NCBI RefSeq assembly: GCF_009832905.1
Contig: NZ_CP047135.1
Location: forward strand, 2,334,001-2,398,000
Source of the DNA: Stenotrophomonas sp. 364
GTDB lineage: Bacteria > Pseudomonadota > Gammaproteobacteria > Xanthomonadales > Xanthomonadaceae
DNA length: 64,000 nt
Direction: 5' to 3'
The translations under genes and the position numbers were made by a program. This document shows positions 1 through 10,053 of this stretch, piece by piece. How positions within the stretch are numbered: position 1 is the first letter of the stretch; each line of letters opens with the position of its first letter. A model generated the notes under the pieces. The model did no database searches, was not told the origin of the DNA, and saw only the letters and a program-made list of their open reading frames with translations.

Positions 1-2129
1 ACGTCGCTGCCGCCATAGAAGTGGCTGTCGCTGTTGAACACCTCGCGCCAGTGGCCGCCATGCGGCACACCCACCCGATAGCCGTGGCGGGCCACCGGCG
101 TGAAATTGCTCACCGCCAGCAAGGCTCCTGCCGAACCGCGCACGTCGTGGCGGATGAAGGCCAGCACACTGTTGACGTGGTCATCGCCCACGCTCCATTC
201 AAACCCCGCCTCACTGCGGTTGCCGTGCCGCAGCGACGGCAGGTTCTGCAGCAACCGGTTCAGATCCGTCACCAGCCGCGCCACCCCGGCATGTGCCGGA
301 TCGGCGGCCAGTGCCCAATCCAGTTCAGCGTCGTGGTTCCACTCGCGGGTCTGGGCAAACTCCCCTCCCATGAAGAGGAGTTTGCTGCCCGGATGCGCCC
401 ACATGAAGCCCAGGTACGCGCGCAGGTTGGCCAGCTGCTGCCAACGGTCGCCTGGCATCTTGCCCAGCAGCGATCCCTTGCCGTGCACCACTTCATCATG
501 CGACAGCGGCAGCACGAACTGCTCGGAAAACGCGTACATCGCGCTGAAGGTCATTTCGCTGTGATGGTGAGACCGGTGAATCGGATCGCGCTGCAGGTAA
601 CTCAGGGTGTCGTGCATCCACCCCATGTTCCACTTGTGCGAGAACCCCAGGCCGCCATCGGCTGCCGGTGCGGTGACGCCCGGCCACGAGGTCGACTCTT
701 CGGCGATCACCAGCACGCCGGGGTAACCGGTGGCGATGGCGGTGTTCAGCGTGCGCAGGAAATCGACCGCTTCCAGGTTCTCGCGCCCGCCGTGCACGTT
801 GGGAATCCACTGGCCGTCTTCACGGCTGTAGTCGCGGTAGAGCATCGAGGCCACCGCGTCCACGCGCAGCCCGTCGATATGGAAACGATCGATCCACTCC
901 AGCGCGCTGCCGACCAGGAAGCCCACCACTTCCTTGCGACCGAAGTTGTAGATGAGCGTGTTCCAGTCCGGATGGACCCCCTGGCGGGGGTCATCGTGTT
1001 CGTACAGTCCGGTGCCATCGAACCGTTGCATGCCATGCGCATCGGACGGAAAGTGAGCGCCCACCCAGTCCACGATCACGCCCAGCCCGCGCTGGTGGCA
1101 GCGGTCCACGAAGCGCGCGAAGCCCTCCGGATCGCCATGCCGTGCGGTGGGCGCATACAGGCCCAGTGGCTGGTAGCCCCACGACCCACCGAACGGGTGC
1201 TCGTTCACCGGCAGCAGTTCAATGTGGGTGAAGCCCAGCGCCTTCACATACGGAATGAGCGCGTCGGCCAGCTGGTCCCAGTCCAGCACGCTGCCATCCT
1301 CGCCCCGCCGCCAGGAGCCGGCGTGTACCTCGTAGATGGAGATGGCGCCTGCATCGGCACGCGCACGTGCGTTCATCCAGTCCCCGTCCTGCCAGGCATG
1401 GTCCGCAGTCGATCCCACCACCGACGCCGTGCCCGGCAGTACTTCGCATTGACGGGCCATGGGGTCGGCCTTGTGGGTCAGGCGCGTGCCGTCGGCCGCG
1501 GTGATCTCGTACTTGTAGCACGCGCCCGCGGCAACGCGCGGCAGGAAGATCTCCCACACGCCGGCCTCGTGCCGCAGACGCATCGGATGGCGGCGGCCAT
1601 CCCAGTCATTGAAGTCGCCCACCACGGCCACGCGCCGTGCATTGGGCGCCCACACCGCAAAGCGCACGCCCTCCACGCCCTGGTCAGCCCGCACCTGCGC
1701 GCCCAATGCGGCACGGATACTGTGCGGGTCGCCGGAGACGATGCCCGCCAGCAGTCCGTCGCCGAGCTGGGTCCCGAAACTGTACGCATCTTCGATCTCT
1801 TCCTGGCGCGTGCCCCAGTCCACCCGCAGCACGGCAATGCCCTCACCTTCGACGACCGCGTCGAACACGCCCTCGCCCTGCGCAGCCATGGGCTGCCAGC
1901 GGCCCGCCCGGTCGCGCCGCTGCACCGCGTGCGCGCCGGGAAACAGCGCACGCAACCGCCACACGCCCGACGCGTCGCGATGCGGTCCCAGCAACAAAAA
2001 AGCGTCCGCCGGTTCGCCCGTGGCCAGCGCGATCAGCGCCGGGGACAACGGCTCGTCCACCGCAGGCGTCGGCGCCGCGCCATCGGGTGCTTCACGGTCC
2101 TGCAGTTCATGCGCGCAGGCACCGCTCAT
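1..2129 (-). CDS. glgB: 1,4-alpha-glucan branching enzyme GlgB (3' end cut by window)
   Basis: Forms alpha-1,6 branches in glycogen in the cytoplasm. 709 codons are present and the frame is still open at position 1, so only about the last 20 residues should be missing compared with the usual ~730. I see an N-terminal carbohydrate-binding/E-set region ([19 protein letters not shown]), then a GH13 barrel with [12 protein letters not shown] (nucleophile Asp), VIAEEST (acid/base Glu) and [19 protein letters not shown]. The ATG overlaps the glgA stop as ATGA (2126-2129), so the two genes are translationally coupled. No anomaly is visible. Confidence 0.97.
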   Translation of the reverse strand, partial: MSGACAHELQDREAPDGAAPTPAVDEPLSPALIALATGEPADAFLLLGPHRDASGVWRLRALFPGAHAVQRRDRAGRWQPMAAQGEGVFDAVVEGEGIAVLRVDWGTRQEEIEDAYSFGTQLGDGLLAGIVSGDPHSIRAALGAQVRADQGVEGVRFAVWAPNARRVAVVGDFNDWDGRRHPMRLRHEAGVWEIFLPRVAAGACYKYEITAADGTRLTHKADPMARQCEVLPGTASVVGSTADHAWQDGDWMNARARADAGAISIYEVHAGSWRRGEDGSVLDWDQLADALIPYVKALGFTHIELLPVNEHPFGGSWGYQPLGLYAPTARHGDPEGFARFVDRCHQRGLGVIVDWVGAHFPSDAHGMQRFDGTGLYEHDDPRQGVHPDWNTLIYNFGRKEVVGFLVGSALEWIDRFHIDGLRVDAVASMLYRDYSREDGQWIPNVHGGRENLEAVDFLRTLNTAIATGYPGVLVIAEESTSWPGVTAPAADGGLGFSHKWNMGWMHDTLSYLQRDPIHRSHHHSEMTFSAMYAFSEQFVLPLSHDEVVHGKGSLLGKMPGDRWQQLANLRAYLGFMWAHPGSKLLFMGGEFAQTREWNHDAELDWALAADPAHAGVARLVTDLNRLLQNLPSLRHGNRSEAGFEWSVGDDHVNSVLAFIRHDVRGSAGALLAVSNFTPVARHGYRVGVPHGGHWREVFNSDSHFYGGSD

Positions 2130-3688
2130 GCGCGTGCCTCCGACGTACGCTGGTAGAGATTCATGTAGTGCATGCCTGCCACGTCCCAGCCACTGGGCCG
2201 CAGCATCGCCGCACGGCGCATGGCAAGCATCAGGCGGGGCTGGCGGAACGTACGGAACGCGCGCTGCACGCATCGGCGCAACATGTCCGACTCTGGACCG
2301 TTGAACAGGAACCCGGTGACGCCATCGTCCACGGTGTCGATCAGGCCACCGGTGGCGTGGGCGATCGGCAGGCACCCGAACCGCTGCGCATACATCTGGC
2401 TCAGGCCACACGGCTCGAAGCGCGACGGCATCAGCAGGAAATCGGCCCCGGCGAACATCCGCCGCGCCAGCGTTTCATCGAAGCCGATGTAGGCCGCCAC
2501 GCTGCCCGGGAAGCGGCGGGCCAGCGCCAGCACCTGTGCCTCGACCTCCGGTTCGCCGCCGCCGATGATGACCAGCTGGCCACCGGCGGCCACGATCTGC
2601 GGGGCCACATCGCAGGTCATGTCCAGGCCTTTCTGGTGCACCAGCCGTGACACCACCGCAAACAGCGGACCGCGGCTTTCGGGCAGGCCGAAGGCACGAC
2701 GGACGTGGCGCGCGTTATGGTCGCGGCCGTCGACATTGCGCACATCGAAATGTGCCGGCAGGTGCGAATCGGTGCTGGGGTCCCAGCTGGCGTCGATGCC
2801 ATTGACGATCCCGCTCAGGTGCCCCAGTGCGGCGCGGCCGGACAGCAAACCGTCCAGGCCGCAGCCTTCGGCCGGCGAAGTAATCTGCGCGGCATAGCTG
2901 ACGCTCACCGTGTTGACCCGGTCGGCGTGTACGATGCCCCCGCGCAGGAACGACAGCTGCCCGTGGAAGTCCAGCGCCTCACAGTGCGACGGCGCAATGC
3001 CCAGCTCGGCGGCCAGCTCCGTCGGAAACAGCCCCTGGTAAGCCAGGTTGTGGATGGTCAACAGGCACGTGGCCGCGCAGCCCGTCCAGCGCACATACGC
3101 AGCGGCCAGCGCGCACGGCCAATCATTGAGATGCAACAGGCCGGGCTGCCAGGTCAGGCCCGCATCGCCAGCGGCGATCAATGCCGCCGCACGCGACAGG
3201 GTGGCAAACCGCACGGCGTTGTCGGCCCACGGCTGACCGGCGCGATCCACATAGGGCGAGCCGTCGCGCTCGTACAACGCGGGGCAGATCAGTACGTACA
3301 CCGGCAGCCCGTCTTCCAGGACGGTGTGGCCGATCGCGCAGGCCGGCAGGCCCGCATGCGCTTCGGTCTGCCCCACCACCTCGATCGGCCCGGTGCGCTC
3401 GAGCACTTCGCGGTAGCCGGGTATCAACACGCGCATGTCCGCACGGTCGCGCAGCGCACGCGGCAGGGCGGCTGCCACGTCGCCCAGGCCACCGGCCTTG
3501 ACGAAGTCCGCCATCTCCGAAACGACGAACAGCACCCGGCGCGCGGCCTCGGGCGCAGGCGTGAGCAGACCTGTCAGCCCCAACGGCGTCGCGGGGCGTC
3601 GATGTCGGCGCGCTCGAAGGGCATCACTCTGGGGAACGGCTTCAGCACTGGCGGCTGAAGACGCGAGGGGGAGATGGCGCGTAGACAT
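2126..3688 (-). CDS. glgA: Glycogen synthase GlgA
   Basis: Transfers glucose from ADP-glucose to growing glycogen (GT5 family, GT-B fold). The ATG at 3688 gives 520 aa against about 475-490 in the family. The conserved N-terminal block [27 protein letters not shown] (K-x-G-G-L ADP-glucose loop) begins near residue 50, so there is a ~45-residue Arg/Ala-rich extension. No clear Shine-Dalgarno precedes 3688, so the true start could be further inside. The C-terminal half has [27 protein letters not shown] (donor-site E-x7-E) and ATGGLIDTV. It is first in an operon with glgB. Confidence 0.96.
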   Translation of the reverse strand: MSTRHLPLASSAASAEAVPQSDALRARRHRRPATPLGLTGLLTPAPEAARRVLFVVSEMADFVKAGGLGDVAAALPRALRDRADMRVLIPGYREVLERTGPIEVVGQTEAHAGLPACAIGHTVLEDGLPVYVLICPALYERDGSPYVDRAGQPWADNAVRFATLSRAAALIAAGDAGLTWQPGLLHLNDWPCALAAAYVRWTGCAATCLLTIHNLAYQGLFPTELAAELGIAPSHCEALDFHGQLSFLRGGIVHADRVNTVSVSYAAQITSPAEGCGLDGLLSGRAALGHLSGIVNGIDASWDPSTDSHLPAHFDVRNVDGRDHNARHVRRAFGLPESRGPLFAVVSRLVHQKGLDMTCDVAPQIVAAGGQLVIIGGGEPEVEAQVLALARRFPGSVAAYIGFDETLARRMFAGADFLLMPSRFEPCGLSQMYAQRFGCLPIAHATGGLIDTVDDGVTGFLFNGPESDMLRRCVQRAFRTFRQPRLMLAMRRAAMLRPSGWDVAGMHYMNLYQRTSEARA

Positions 3689-4213
3689 GGGCGACTCGAT
3701 GGCAAAGAAACGCGACGCAGCAGGCTCAGCCTCGCACCGGCCACGGCCGGCGCAAGAAACAGTCAAGAGATCACTGCGAAGAGGGGGAAACCCCAGCACG
3801 TGCCTGGGGTGTGATCGGAATCTACACCGGGCCTGAATCAATGCACCGTGAACCCGCGACGACAATGGCGTGAATCACCGTGCCGAAATGGCATGTGCTT
3901 ATACAAATGCGCGGGCGTGTCTGATGCACCGCCAACACTGAACAATTAATATTTTTTTCCGCATGGGTCGAACATCCGGATGTGCCGCCGATCAATGGAC
4001 GTGGATCGGCGCCGCATGGCGCCGGCGCATCCCACGTCACCGCATGCGTTGAACTGCGCATGGGCGATACGGCGCGTGAGCAATGACGTACCCGGCAGTA
4101 TTGACCTCTCCACGCCATCAGCCTCTAGAATGCCCCGGCGGCACAAGGCGTGTCGCCGCATGCACCCGCGCCGGCAGGCACACGCGCGGCCGCCTTACCC
4201 ACACGGACGTACG
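3689..4213. other. Intergenic region upstream of glgA and of the 1305-aa gene (divergent)
   Basis: About 525 bases hold no convincing gene. A short hairpin at 3790-3810 (arms ACCCCAG and CTGGGGT, loop of seven) lies in the glgA leader about 100 nt before its start. An A/T-rich patch around 3940-3960 is unusual for this GC-rich window and could carry promoter elements for either direction. I cannot place -35/-10 boxes confidently. Confidence 0.5.
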
Positions 4214-7200
4214 ATGGATTTCATCGCCTCACTGTCGCGCTTCTATGCGCTGCCTGTCACCGCCGCCATTGCCGCGGCAATCGATACGGATGTCGCCGAC
4301 ACCCAGACCCGCGACCTGGTCCACGCGCACCTGTCACGCAACCCGCTGTATTTCGGCGGTATCGACAAGACGCTGTCCGGCTTCGTGGTGCTCGATGACG
4401 CCGGCGACAATTACACCCTGCTCGATCTGCGCGGCGGCGGCCAGGTGTGGTGGCAGGACCATGAGACCCGTCAGGTGGAGCCGCGCTTCGCCAGCCTGGA
4501 CGAGTACGTGGCGTTTCGCGCCCGGCTCTCCCAGGACCCGGATGACGAAGCGTCGCTGCTGCAGGAGTATGCCCTCACCCCGAACGACCGCGATACCGGC
4601 ACCGCCGCGCTGCTGGACCGCTACCAGTGGGTGATGCATGCGCTGGCGCTGTCAGCGCGCCTTGATGACCAGGTGCTGCTGAGTGCTGACACCTTAGTGG
4701 CGGATGCCTACCAGCGTTACATCGGCACGTTCCCGGAAGATGGCAGTGAGCAGCGTTGCTTCGACAGCGAACTGCCGCGCCTGGGTCAGGACACCCACCT
4801 GGCCCTGTACTGGCTGCTGCACGCCAGCCTGCTGGGCCAGGACGACCGCCTGGCCCAGGTGCTGGCCGCCATCGGTCACACCGAAATTCCGCTGTTGCAG
4901 GCATTCGTGGCCACGTTCGGCGATCTGCACAACGACGCCGCCCTCACCGTCGTGGACGACTTCGCCCACCGCCGCGCCAGACTGCTGATCATGGCCCAGG
5001 CTGACACCGGCGGCCCGGTGCAGCTGCTGCTGCGTGCGCTCGCGGTGTCCCCGCGCACAGTCGGCCTGGAGATGGTGGACAAGATCACCCTCGCGCTCGA
5101 GCACGATCCTGCGGCCATCGATGCGGCGGTGGCATTGCAGCTACTTGACGGTATCGCGGACCGCGACGCACCCGCCGTGTGGGCACTGCGCGCCTTCCTG
5201 CAGGCACAGCAGGGGCTGCCGGCCCAGGCGGCTGCCGACCAGGCCACTCGCCTGCTCGCTGCCAGCCCGCATGCGCCGCTGGAGACCGTGCTGGCCCTGC
5301 ACCCCATCCGCCAGTGCATCGGCGATGGCCGCGCCTTGTTGGACGTGGTCACCCCGCTGCTGGCCTGGGACGACCTGATGACCCGCGTGCTCGACCTGCT
5401 CGAGCACGCGCAGCACCTGTGTGGCGAACAGGTCATGCCAGCCGATGCACTGGCCCGGCAACGTGGCCTGGCCCAGGACGTGCTGGCCATCTGGGACGCG
5501 CCCAGCTTTGCCGAAGGCGTGGCCGCCGCCACGCCTGCCACGCGCGAGGCGATGGCCATCCGTCTGGCCCGCACTCCACGCCTGGCCGACACCGACGCCG
5601 ACCGCGTCTGGGCACTGCATTACCTGCTCGACGGCGCCCTGCCCGGGCGCTGCGCTCTGTTGCAACGCGCCCTGCCGCAATTGAGCCCATCGCTGCAGCG
5701 GCAGGTAGTGCCCGCCATCTGCCAGACCGTCACCGACGCCGGTGACCCGCTGGTGCCAATGCTGGTGGCGCTGGCCGGCCAAGAGCCGGCCCCGGGCGAC
5801 ATCGCCGCCGAGCTGGATGCTGACGCCCGCGCCGACGCCATCATCGCCGGCCTGCTGCCGTTCTGGGGCGACCCCCGCCTGTTCGACCCGCTGATGGCCA
5901 TGCTCGAGCGGGCGCCGCTGAAGAGCGTGCTCGTGGACCGGCTCGGCAACACCGTCGGCGCGGTGCTGCCCGTGCTCGACACCGGGCAGCGACAGCGGCT
6001 GCTGCACTGGGCGGTGCCGCGGGTGCAGAAGCAGGAGGACGACCACTGGACGCCACGCATCCTGTCCCGGCTGGAATCGCCCGACCTCGCCCCGGACCTG
6101 TGTGCGGTGCTGGAAGCCGAATCCAATGCACTGACCGCCGGTCAGCCGGCCAGCGAAACCGTGCTCAAGGCGATGTACGACAACCTGGGCGAGATCGCCA
6201 GGCACCAGCCCGACATTGCCAGCTACCTGGTTCAGCGGCTGTGGCAGGAACACGCCTACCCGCGCGGCCTGTGCTGGGCGCTGTACATCTGCCGCTCGCC
6301 CGCCGTGCATGCGCAGGTCATGCAGGCGCTGCAGGCGCGGCCGTCGGTGACCGCCGCCGCCACCTACTGCGCCAGCATCCACAGCTGGGACAGATACCCC
6401 GAACAGGTGCTGGAGGTGGCCGAGCATGCGCTCGCGTGGCCATTGCCGGACAACGGCGACGAACGTGGCTACCTCAATTACATCCTGCTGCTGGGCAGCA
6501 CCGCTGCCCTGACCTGTCAGCAACCGGCCCTGGCCCGCGCGTTGTACCAGCGCGCCGCCGATAGCGACGTGCCCGCACGTGAAGTCGGCAGCAGCAGCAG
6601 CGCGGTGTTTGATCCCTACCGCGATGGAGCGCTTCGCGCGCAGCTGCAGGATGCACTGGATGGCAAGGCCGAAAAGCAACGGGCGGCGCTGCACGCACGC
6701 CTGTACAAGGCGCGCGCCAAGGGCGTCCCCGATACCCGCATTCCCCTGGCGGCGCTGGGCCAGCTGGCCGGGGGAACGGCCACGTTCGCCTGGTTCCGCC
6801 ATCCCGTCACCGGTGCCACCCTGTTCCAGGACGCGCTGGGCAACACGCATTATTTCGACGGCCATGCCATCGTCGCGCCGCCCTTCCAGGTGCAGGGGTA
6901 CACCCTGGCCGACACCGGTCCGACCCTCTTCGACGACGCCACCGAGGTATCCGAGCGCTGGATGTGCTGGAAGGGCGACACGTTCTACGACTGGGCCCGC
7001 CTTGGCGCCGCCATCAACGTCGTCCACGGCGCAAGCAATGCACACAACCAGATCCACCTGGCACTGCGCTGTGCCACCGCGCAGGAGGCCGCAGAGGTGC
7101 TGGCAGGCATCCGGGCCCACCCGCTCACCGGGTACGTTGCCTGCGACCCCTGGTACCTCGCCGGGGGCGGGGAGATTGCCCGCACCCTTTACCACCCCGG

Positions 7201-8131
7201 GCAGGGGGGTGGGCTCAAGCTCTTCGTCAGCAACGGCACCTGGCTTGACCGCGACCGTACCCCCGTGCCCGCCGATATCGCGCTGGCCACCTTCGACACG
7301 CTGGAAGCGGCGGCCCGCCGCGTCGGCGGTTTCACCTACGGCATCGAATGCCTGGACAACCACAAGCGACCGCAGGACCAGCCTCTGCTGGAGTGGTTTG
7401 TCGACCTGGGGCGGCGGCACGCCAGCAACGTGACGCAGGCGCTCGAACAGACCACTGAACCGCTGCAGCGCTACCTGGCCGCACATGCCCTGCTGCCACC
7501 CGGCACCGCCCTGCACATGCACCGCGAGGCACCCGTGGCACAGGCCGACATCGACGCACTGGCCGCCGCCCAGACCCATCCGCTGCCGGACGTGCTGGTG
7601 TCCTGCTGGCAGCACCATGCCAGCATCGGCTGGCACTTTGCCGACCAGGGCATGCGCCTGTTGACGCCAGGCGAGCTGCTTGCCATCACTGCGATGGACG
7701 GTCGCCGCCCCCTGCTGGTGGACGCACGCGGTACGCCACGCTGGATGCTGCACGACACCGACGACAGCGACCGCCAGGTGATCCCGTCCGACCACGACGC
7801 CGACGTCGACGTGCCGGCCGATGAGGCCTTGCCCAGCGCATTGATCGCCACATTGCTGGGCACCATGGAGCGCGCCATACCCAACGCAGACCTGCTCTGG
7901 TACGGCCAACGTGGTGACGCCGACGTGCAGTTCCTGCAGTTGGCCAGCGCCTCCCATGTCACGCAATTGCGGTTGGACCGCGACGCCGCCATCCTGGCAG
8001 TACGCAAGGGCGAGCGCGGCCAGGACGGCAAAGTACGCATTGACAGGTTCCAGAGCCTGGCCAAGGCAGAGGCGGCGTTTACCAAGGCGCGCAAGGCGGC
8101 TGAGGCTGGCGGCGCTGCGCCGCACCCGTAA
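4214..8131 (+). CDS. Giant 1305-aa protein with SUKH-like segments, helical repeats and WGR-like C-terminus
   Basis: I do not recognise an established gene. The ATG at 4214 (MDFIASLSRFYALPVT) is chosen because the frame upstream is low-quality Arg/Pro-rich sequence. Residues ~20-100 (GGIDKTLSGFVVLDDAG to FASLDEYVAFRARL) read like the second half of an SMI1/KNR4 (SUKH) domain. The middle ~800 residues are Leu/Ala-rich helical, HEAT-like repeats. Around residues 1110-1230 a second SUKH-like stretch (ADIDALAAAQTHPLPDVLVSCW) appears, and the last ~70 residues (RKGERGQDGKVRIDRFQSL) resemble a WGR domain lacking the WGR tryptophan. No signal peptide or membrane segment is seen. WGR/HEAT architectures recall the MolR/YehI group, while SUKH domains are known in toxin immunity. 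Function is inference only. Confidence 0.85.
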   Translation: MDFIASLSRFYALPVTAAIAAAIDTDVADTQTRDLVHAHLSRNPLYFGGIDKTLSGFVVLDDAGDNYTLLDLRGGGQVWWQDHETRQVEPRFASLDEYVAFRARLSQDPDDEASLLQEYALTPNDRDTGTAALLDRYQWVMHALALSARLDDQVLLSADTLVADAYQRYIGTFPEDGSEQRCFDSELPRLGQDTHLALYWLLHASLLGQDDRLAQVLAAIGHTEIPLLQAFVATFGDLHNDAALTVVDDFAHRRARLLIMAQADTGGPVQLLLRALAVSPRTVGLEMVDKITLALEHDPAAIDAAVALQLLDGIADRDAPAVWALRAFLQAQQGLPAQAAADQATRLLAASPHAPLETVLALHPIRQCIGDGRALLDVVTPLLAWDDLMTRVLDLLEHAQHLCGEQVMPADALARQRGLAQDVLAIWDAPSFAEGVAAATPATREAMAIRLARTPRLADTDADRVWALHYLLDGALPGRCALLQRALPQLSPSLQRQVVPAICQTVTDAGDPLVPMLVALAGQEPAPGDIAAELDADARADAIIAGLLPFWGDPRLFDPLMAMLERAPLKSVLVDRLGNTVGAVLPVLDTGQRQRLLHWAVPRVQKQEDDHWTPRILSRLESPDLAPDLCAVLEAESNALTAGQPASETVLKAMYDNLGEIARHQPDIASYLVQRLWQEHAYPRGLCWALYICRSPAVHAQVMQALQARPSVTAAATYCASIHSWDRYPEQVLEVAEHALAWPLPDNGDERGYLNYILLLGSTAALTCQQPALARALYQRAADSDVPAREVGSSSSAVFDPYRDGALRAQLQDALDGKAEKQRAALHARLYKARAKGVPDTRIPLAALGQLAGGTATFAWFRHPVTGATLFQDALGNTHYFDGHAIVAPPFQVQGYTLADTGPTLFDDATEVSERWMCWKGDTFYDWARLGAAINVVHGASNAHNQIHLALRCATAQEAAEVLAGIRAHPLTGYVACDPWYLAGGGEIARTLYHPGQGGGLKLFVSNGTWLDRDRTPVPADIALATFDTLEAAARRVGGFTYGIECLDNHKRPQDQPLLEWFVDLGRRHASNVTQALEQTTEPLQRYLAAHALLPPGTALHMHREAPVAQADIDALAAAQTHPLPDVLVSCWQHHASIGWHFADQGMRLLTPGELLAITAMDGRRPLLVDARGTPRWMLHDTDDSDRQVIPSDHDADVDVPADEALPSALIATLLGTMERAIPNADLLWYGQRGDADVQFLQLASASHVTQLRLDRDAAILAVRKGERGQDGKVRIDRFQSLAKAEAAFTKARKAAEAGGAAPHP

Positions 8132-8165
8132 CATCAGACAGTTGACGCCACCCACGGAGCGCCCC

Positions 8166-8522
8166 ATGCAACAGACCGTCATTCCCCAGCTGCGCATGAC
8201 CCAGGCCACGGTGAGCGTGCCGTTCTACCAGCAGCTGGGTTTCACCATCGACTGGGAACACCGTTTCGCGCCCGGCATGCCGCTGTTCGTGCAGATCAGC
8301 CGTGAGGGTCAGCAGCTGTTCCTGAGCGAACATGCCGGGGACTGCGAACCTGGCGGCGCGGTGTATTTCCATGTGCCGGATGTGGATGCATTGCATGCCG
8401 CGTTTGTGGCCGCCGGAGCGGCCGTGTTCCGCGCGCCGGCCGATGTGCCGTGGGGCGGTCGCGAGATGATGGTGGTGGATCCGGACCACAACCGGCTGCG
8501 GTTTGCTACGCAGGGCGCGTGA
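8166..8522 (+). CDS. Glyoxalase/bleomycin-resistance (VOC) family protein
   Basis: A 118-aa single VOC module of the glyoxalase superfamily type. The visible signature is FYQQLGFTIDWEHRF, then LFVQISREGQQLFLSEHAGD, a second half VYFHVPDVDALHAAF, and a terminal MMVVDPDHNRLRF strand. Such proteins dimerise and bind a metal or a small ligand; some members sequester bleomycin-type drugs, but substrate cannot be read from sequence. The start codon follows the 1305-aa gene by 34 nt on the same strand, so it may be co-transcribed. Confidence 0.88.
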   Translation: MQQTVIPQLRMTQATVSVPFYQQLGFTIDWEHRFAPGMPLFVQISREGQQLFLSEHAGDCEPGGAVYFHVPDVDALHAAFVAAGAAVFRAPADVPWGGREMMVVDPDHNRLRFATQGA

Positions 8523-8622
8523 CACCGCAGAAGAATGTGGAGACAAAGCGCCCTGCTTGATGAACGCGTCAGGCGCGTTCGGGCGCCAGCGATTGAATCC
8601 TCCCCAACGGCCCGCATTGACA

Positions 8623-8648
8623 GGGGGCGCCCGCGGTTGGGCGCTCTC
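8623..8648 (+). promoter_or_regulatory. Hairpin abutting a Shine-Dalgarno
   Basis: Arms centred on GCGCCC (8627-8632) and GGGCGC (8639-8644), loop GCGGTT, extended outward by G-C and G-U pairs. It ends one base before the AGGAG (8649-8653) of the next gene. It could affect ribosome access or mRNA stability. No T-run follows, so a terminator is unlikely. Confidence 0.4.
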
Positions 8649-8659
8649 AGGAGAAATGC

Positions 8660-9136
8660 ATGCCGCACCATGAAAAGGTCGCCCTCGCGGGCGTCATCGA
8701 ACACGTCTTTGCGCATCGGTTCACCCTGATCTGCAACGAGCAGGCCTACCTGGCCGATCTGGGCCCCAAGGGTGTCGAGGCGTTCCCACTCAAGCAGGGC
8801 CAGGCCGTCAGGCTTGAGGGGGAACAGCGTCCCTCGGAAATCAAAGTCGCACGCATCGCCAGAAAGGGCGGCGCTTTTGTCGCGGTGGAACACAAAAAGC
8901 CGCATCACGGCCCGAAACACGCCCACGCCGACGCGCCAGCAGACGCGGGCATCGTACTGGCGGCGGTGAAAAAGGCAGGCTGGACCGTCAAGGGCAAGCC
9001 CGAACGCAAGCCCAAGCACTTTGAAGTCCTGGCCCGGCACGATGCCGGTGAGTGGACCGAGCTGCATGTGGACTTTGCAGGCGTGATCTACAAACAGAAA
9101 GCTGCCGACCACGGAAAGTGGAACGTGCCCGCCTGA
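8660..9136 (+). CDS. Conserved-looking hypothetical protein, Lys/His-rich linker
   Basis: 158 aa, not recognised. The ATG at 8660 sits 6 nt after AGGAG. Residues 1-65 form a short beta-rich domain (VALAGVIEHVFAHRFTLICN, QAVRLEGEQRPSEIKVARI), followed by a His/Lys-rich linker (residues ~80-95) and a second domain (ADAGIVLAAVKKAGWTVKG, HFEVLARHDAGEWTELHVDF). The layout suggests two small domains joined by a charged linker; the first resembles an OB-like barrel, but that is a guess. No membrane segment or signal peptide. Confidence 0.8.
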   Translation: MPHHEKVALAGVIEHVFAHRFTLICNEQAYLADLGPKGVEAFPLKQGQAVRLEGEQRPSEIKVARIARKGGAFVAVEHKKPHHGPKHAHADAPADAGIVLAAVKKAGWTVKGKPERKPKHFEVLARHDAGEWTELHVDFAGVIYKQKAADHGKWNVPA

Positions 9137-9194
9137 CCTGCCCGCACCACGTATCGCCAGCGCCCCGGCGTCTCCCCGGGCGCTGCTTCAGCCG

Positions 9195-9440
9195 CTAGGC
9201 AGATTGCAGTTGCCGCTGCCGCAGGGCCGCGCCTTTCAGCGCCTGCTCGCCGCACCCGGTGGGGCAGCGAAGCACGCGCGCCGCTGAGGTGCTGACGAAG
9301 CCCTGCCCTTCCTGCGCCTTGAAAATCACCTCACACGACAGGCAACGCGCCACCATCGAATACAGGTGGATGATGCGTCCGCTGCTTGGGTCCTGCAACG
9401 CGTTCACTTCCAGCAGATCGAAGTGGCAGCTATCGGGCAT
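9195..9440 (-). CDS. Small zinc-ribbon-like hypothetical protein
   Basis: 81 aa from the ATG at 9440 (MPDSCHFDLLEVNALQD). It has CLSC at residues ~33-36 and CPTGC at ~60-64, a spacing compatible with a four-cysteine zinc or iron ribbon. The open frame extends upstream but that part is not protein-like. A second small protein with a similar two-knuckle arrangement is at 27158-27487. Role unknown. Confidence 0.6.
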   Translation of the reverse strand: MPDSCHFDLLEVNALQDPSSGRIIHLYSMVARCLSCEVIFKAQEGQGFVSTSAARVLRCPTGCGEQALKGAALRQRQLQSA

Positions 9441-9706
9441 CGCGCGGCGGGGAAGCGGATGGGAAACAGAGGTCTGCAGGTTCACGAGCGCGCGCCATTG
9501 GTGTAATGGCCAAAACTGTAAGGCGCCGGATGTGGAGCGCGAGTGCAGACGCCGTGCAGCCACCGCGATGCGCGTCGGTCGTCATCGCACGACCATTGCA
9601 TCCCTGAACCGTTTGGTATGGCACGGCAGAATTTCACTTACGCCACACCCCCCGTGCAAGCAGCATGGCCACGCCCACTCCGGGGCGACATAGCGAGGCA
9701 TTGAAC

Positions 9707-9877
9707 ATGGACAAGAACCGTACCGAAGGTGCAAAGAACCAGGTCAAGGGCACCGTGAAGGAAGTGGCTGGCAAGGTCACCGGCGACAAGGCCCAAGAGC
9801 TTGAAGGCAAGGCCCAGAAAACCGTTGGCAAGGTGCAGAGTGAAGTGGGCAAGGCCAAAGACAACGCCCGTCATTGA
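9707..9877 (+). CDS. CsbD family stress-response protein
   Basis: 56 aa, highly charged, no Cys or Trp: MDKNRTEGAKNQVKGTVKEV, then GKVTGDKAQELEGKAQKTVGK. This is the CsbD (YjbJ) signature. The family comprises small, largely helical cytoplasmic proteins induced by general stress; biochemical activity is not known. The ATG at 9707 matches the usual family N-terminus; the upstream in-frame extension does not. Confidence 0.93.
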   Translation: MDKNRTEGAKNQVKGTVKEVAGKVTGDKAQELEGKAQKTVGKVQSEVGKAKDNARH

Positions 9878-10053
9878 CATGAGCGCGCTGCTCCTGAGCT
9901 GTGGCGAGGGAGCAGTAGCGACCCATCTGATGAGATGAATGGCCATCCGTGCCCCGTCGGGGGCTGGCCGCAGGTGCGACAAACCGTCGCAATCACGCGG
10001 AAACCGGGCACCCTCGCCGCGGGAATTCCCCGATATGGCCTAGAATCCGGGCC

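Noticed and set aside
21..2156. Long plus-strand open frame (>700 codons) opposite glgB
   Set aside because: Antisense to a clear GlgB; His/Arg/Pro-rich composition with no family match, typical of GC-rich reverse-complement frames.
5141..8209. 1000-codon minus-strand open frame opposite the giant protein
   Set aside because: Shadow of the 1305-aa gene; composition is Gln/Gly/His-rich and lacks a fold.
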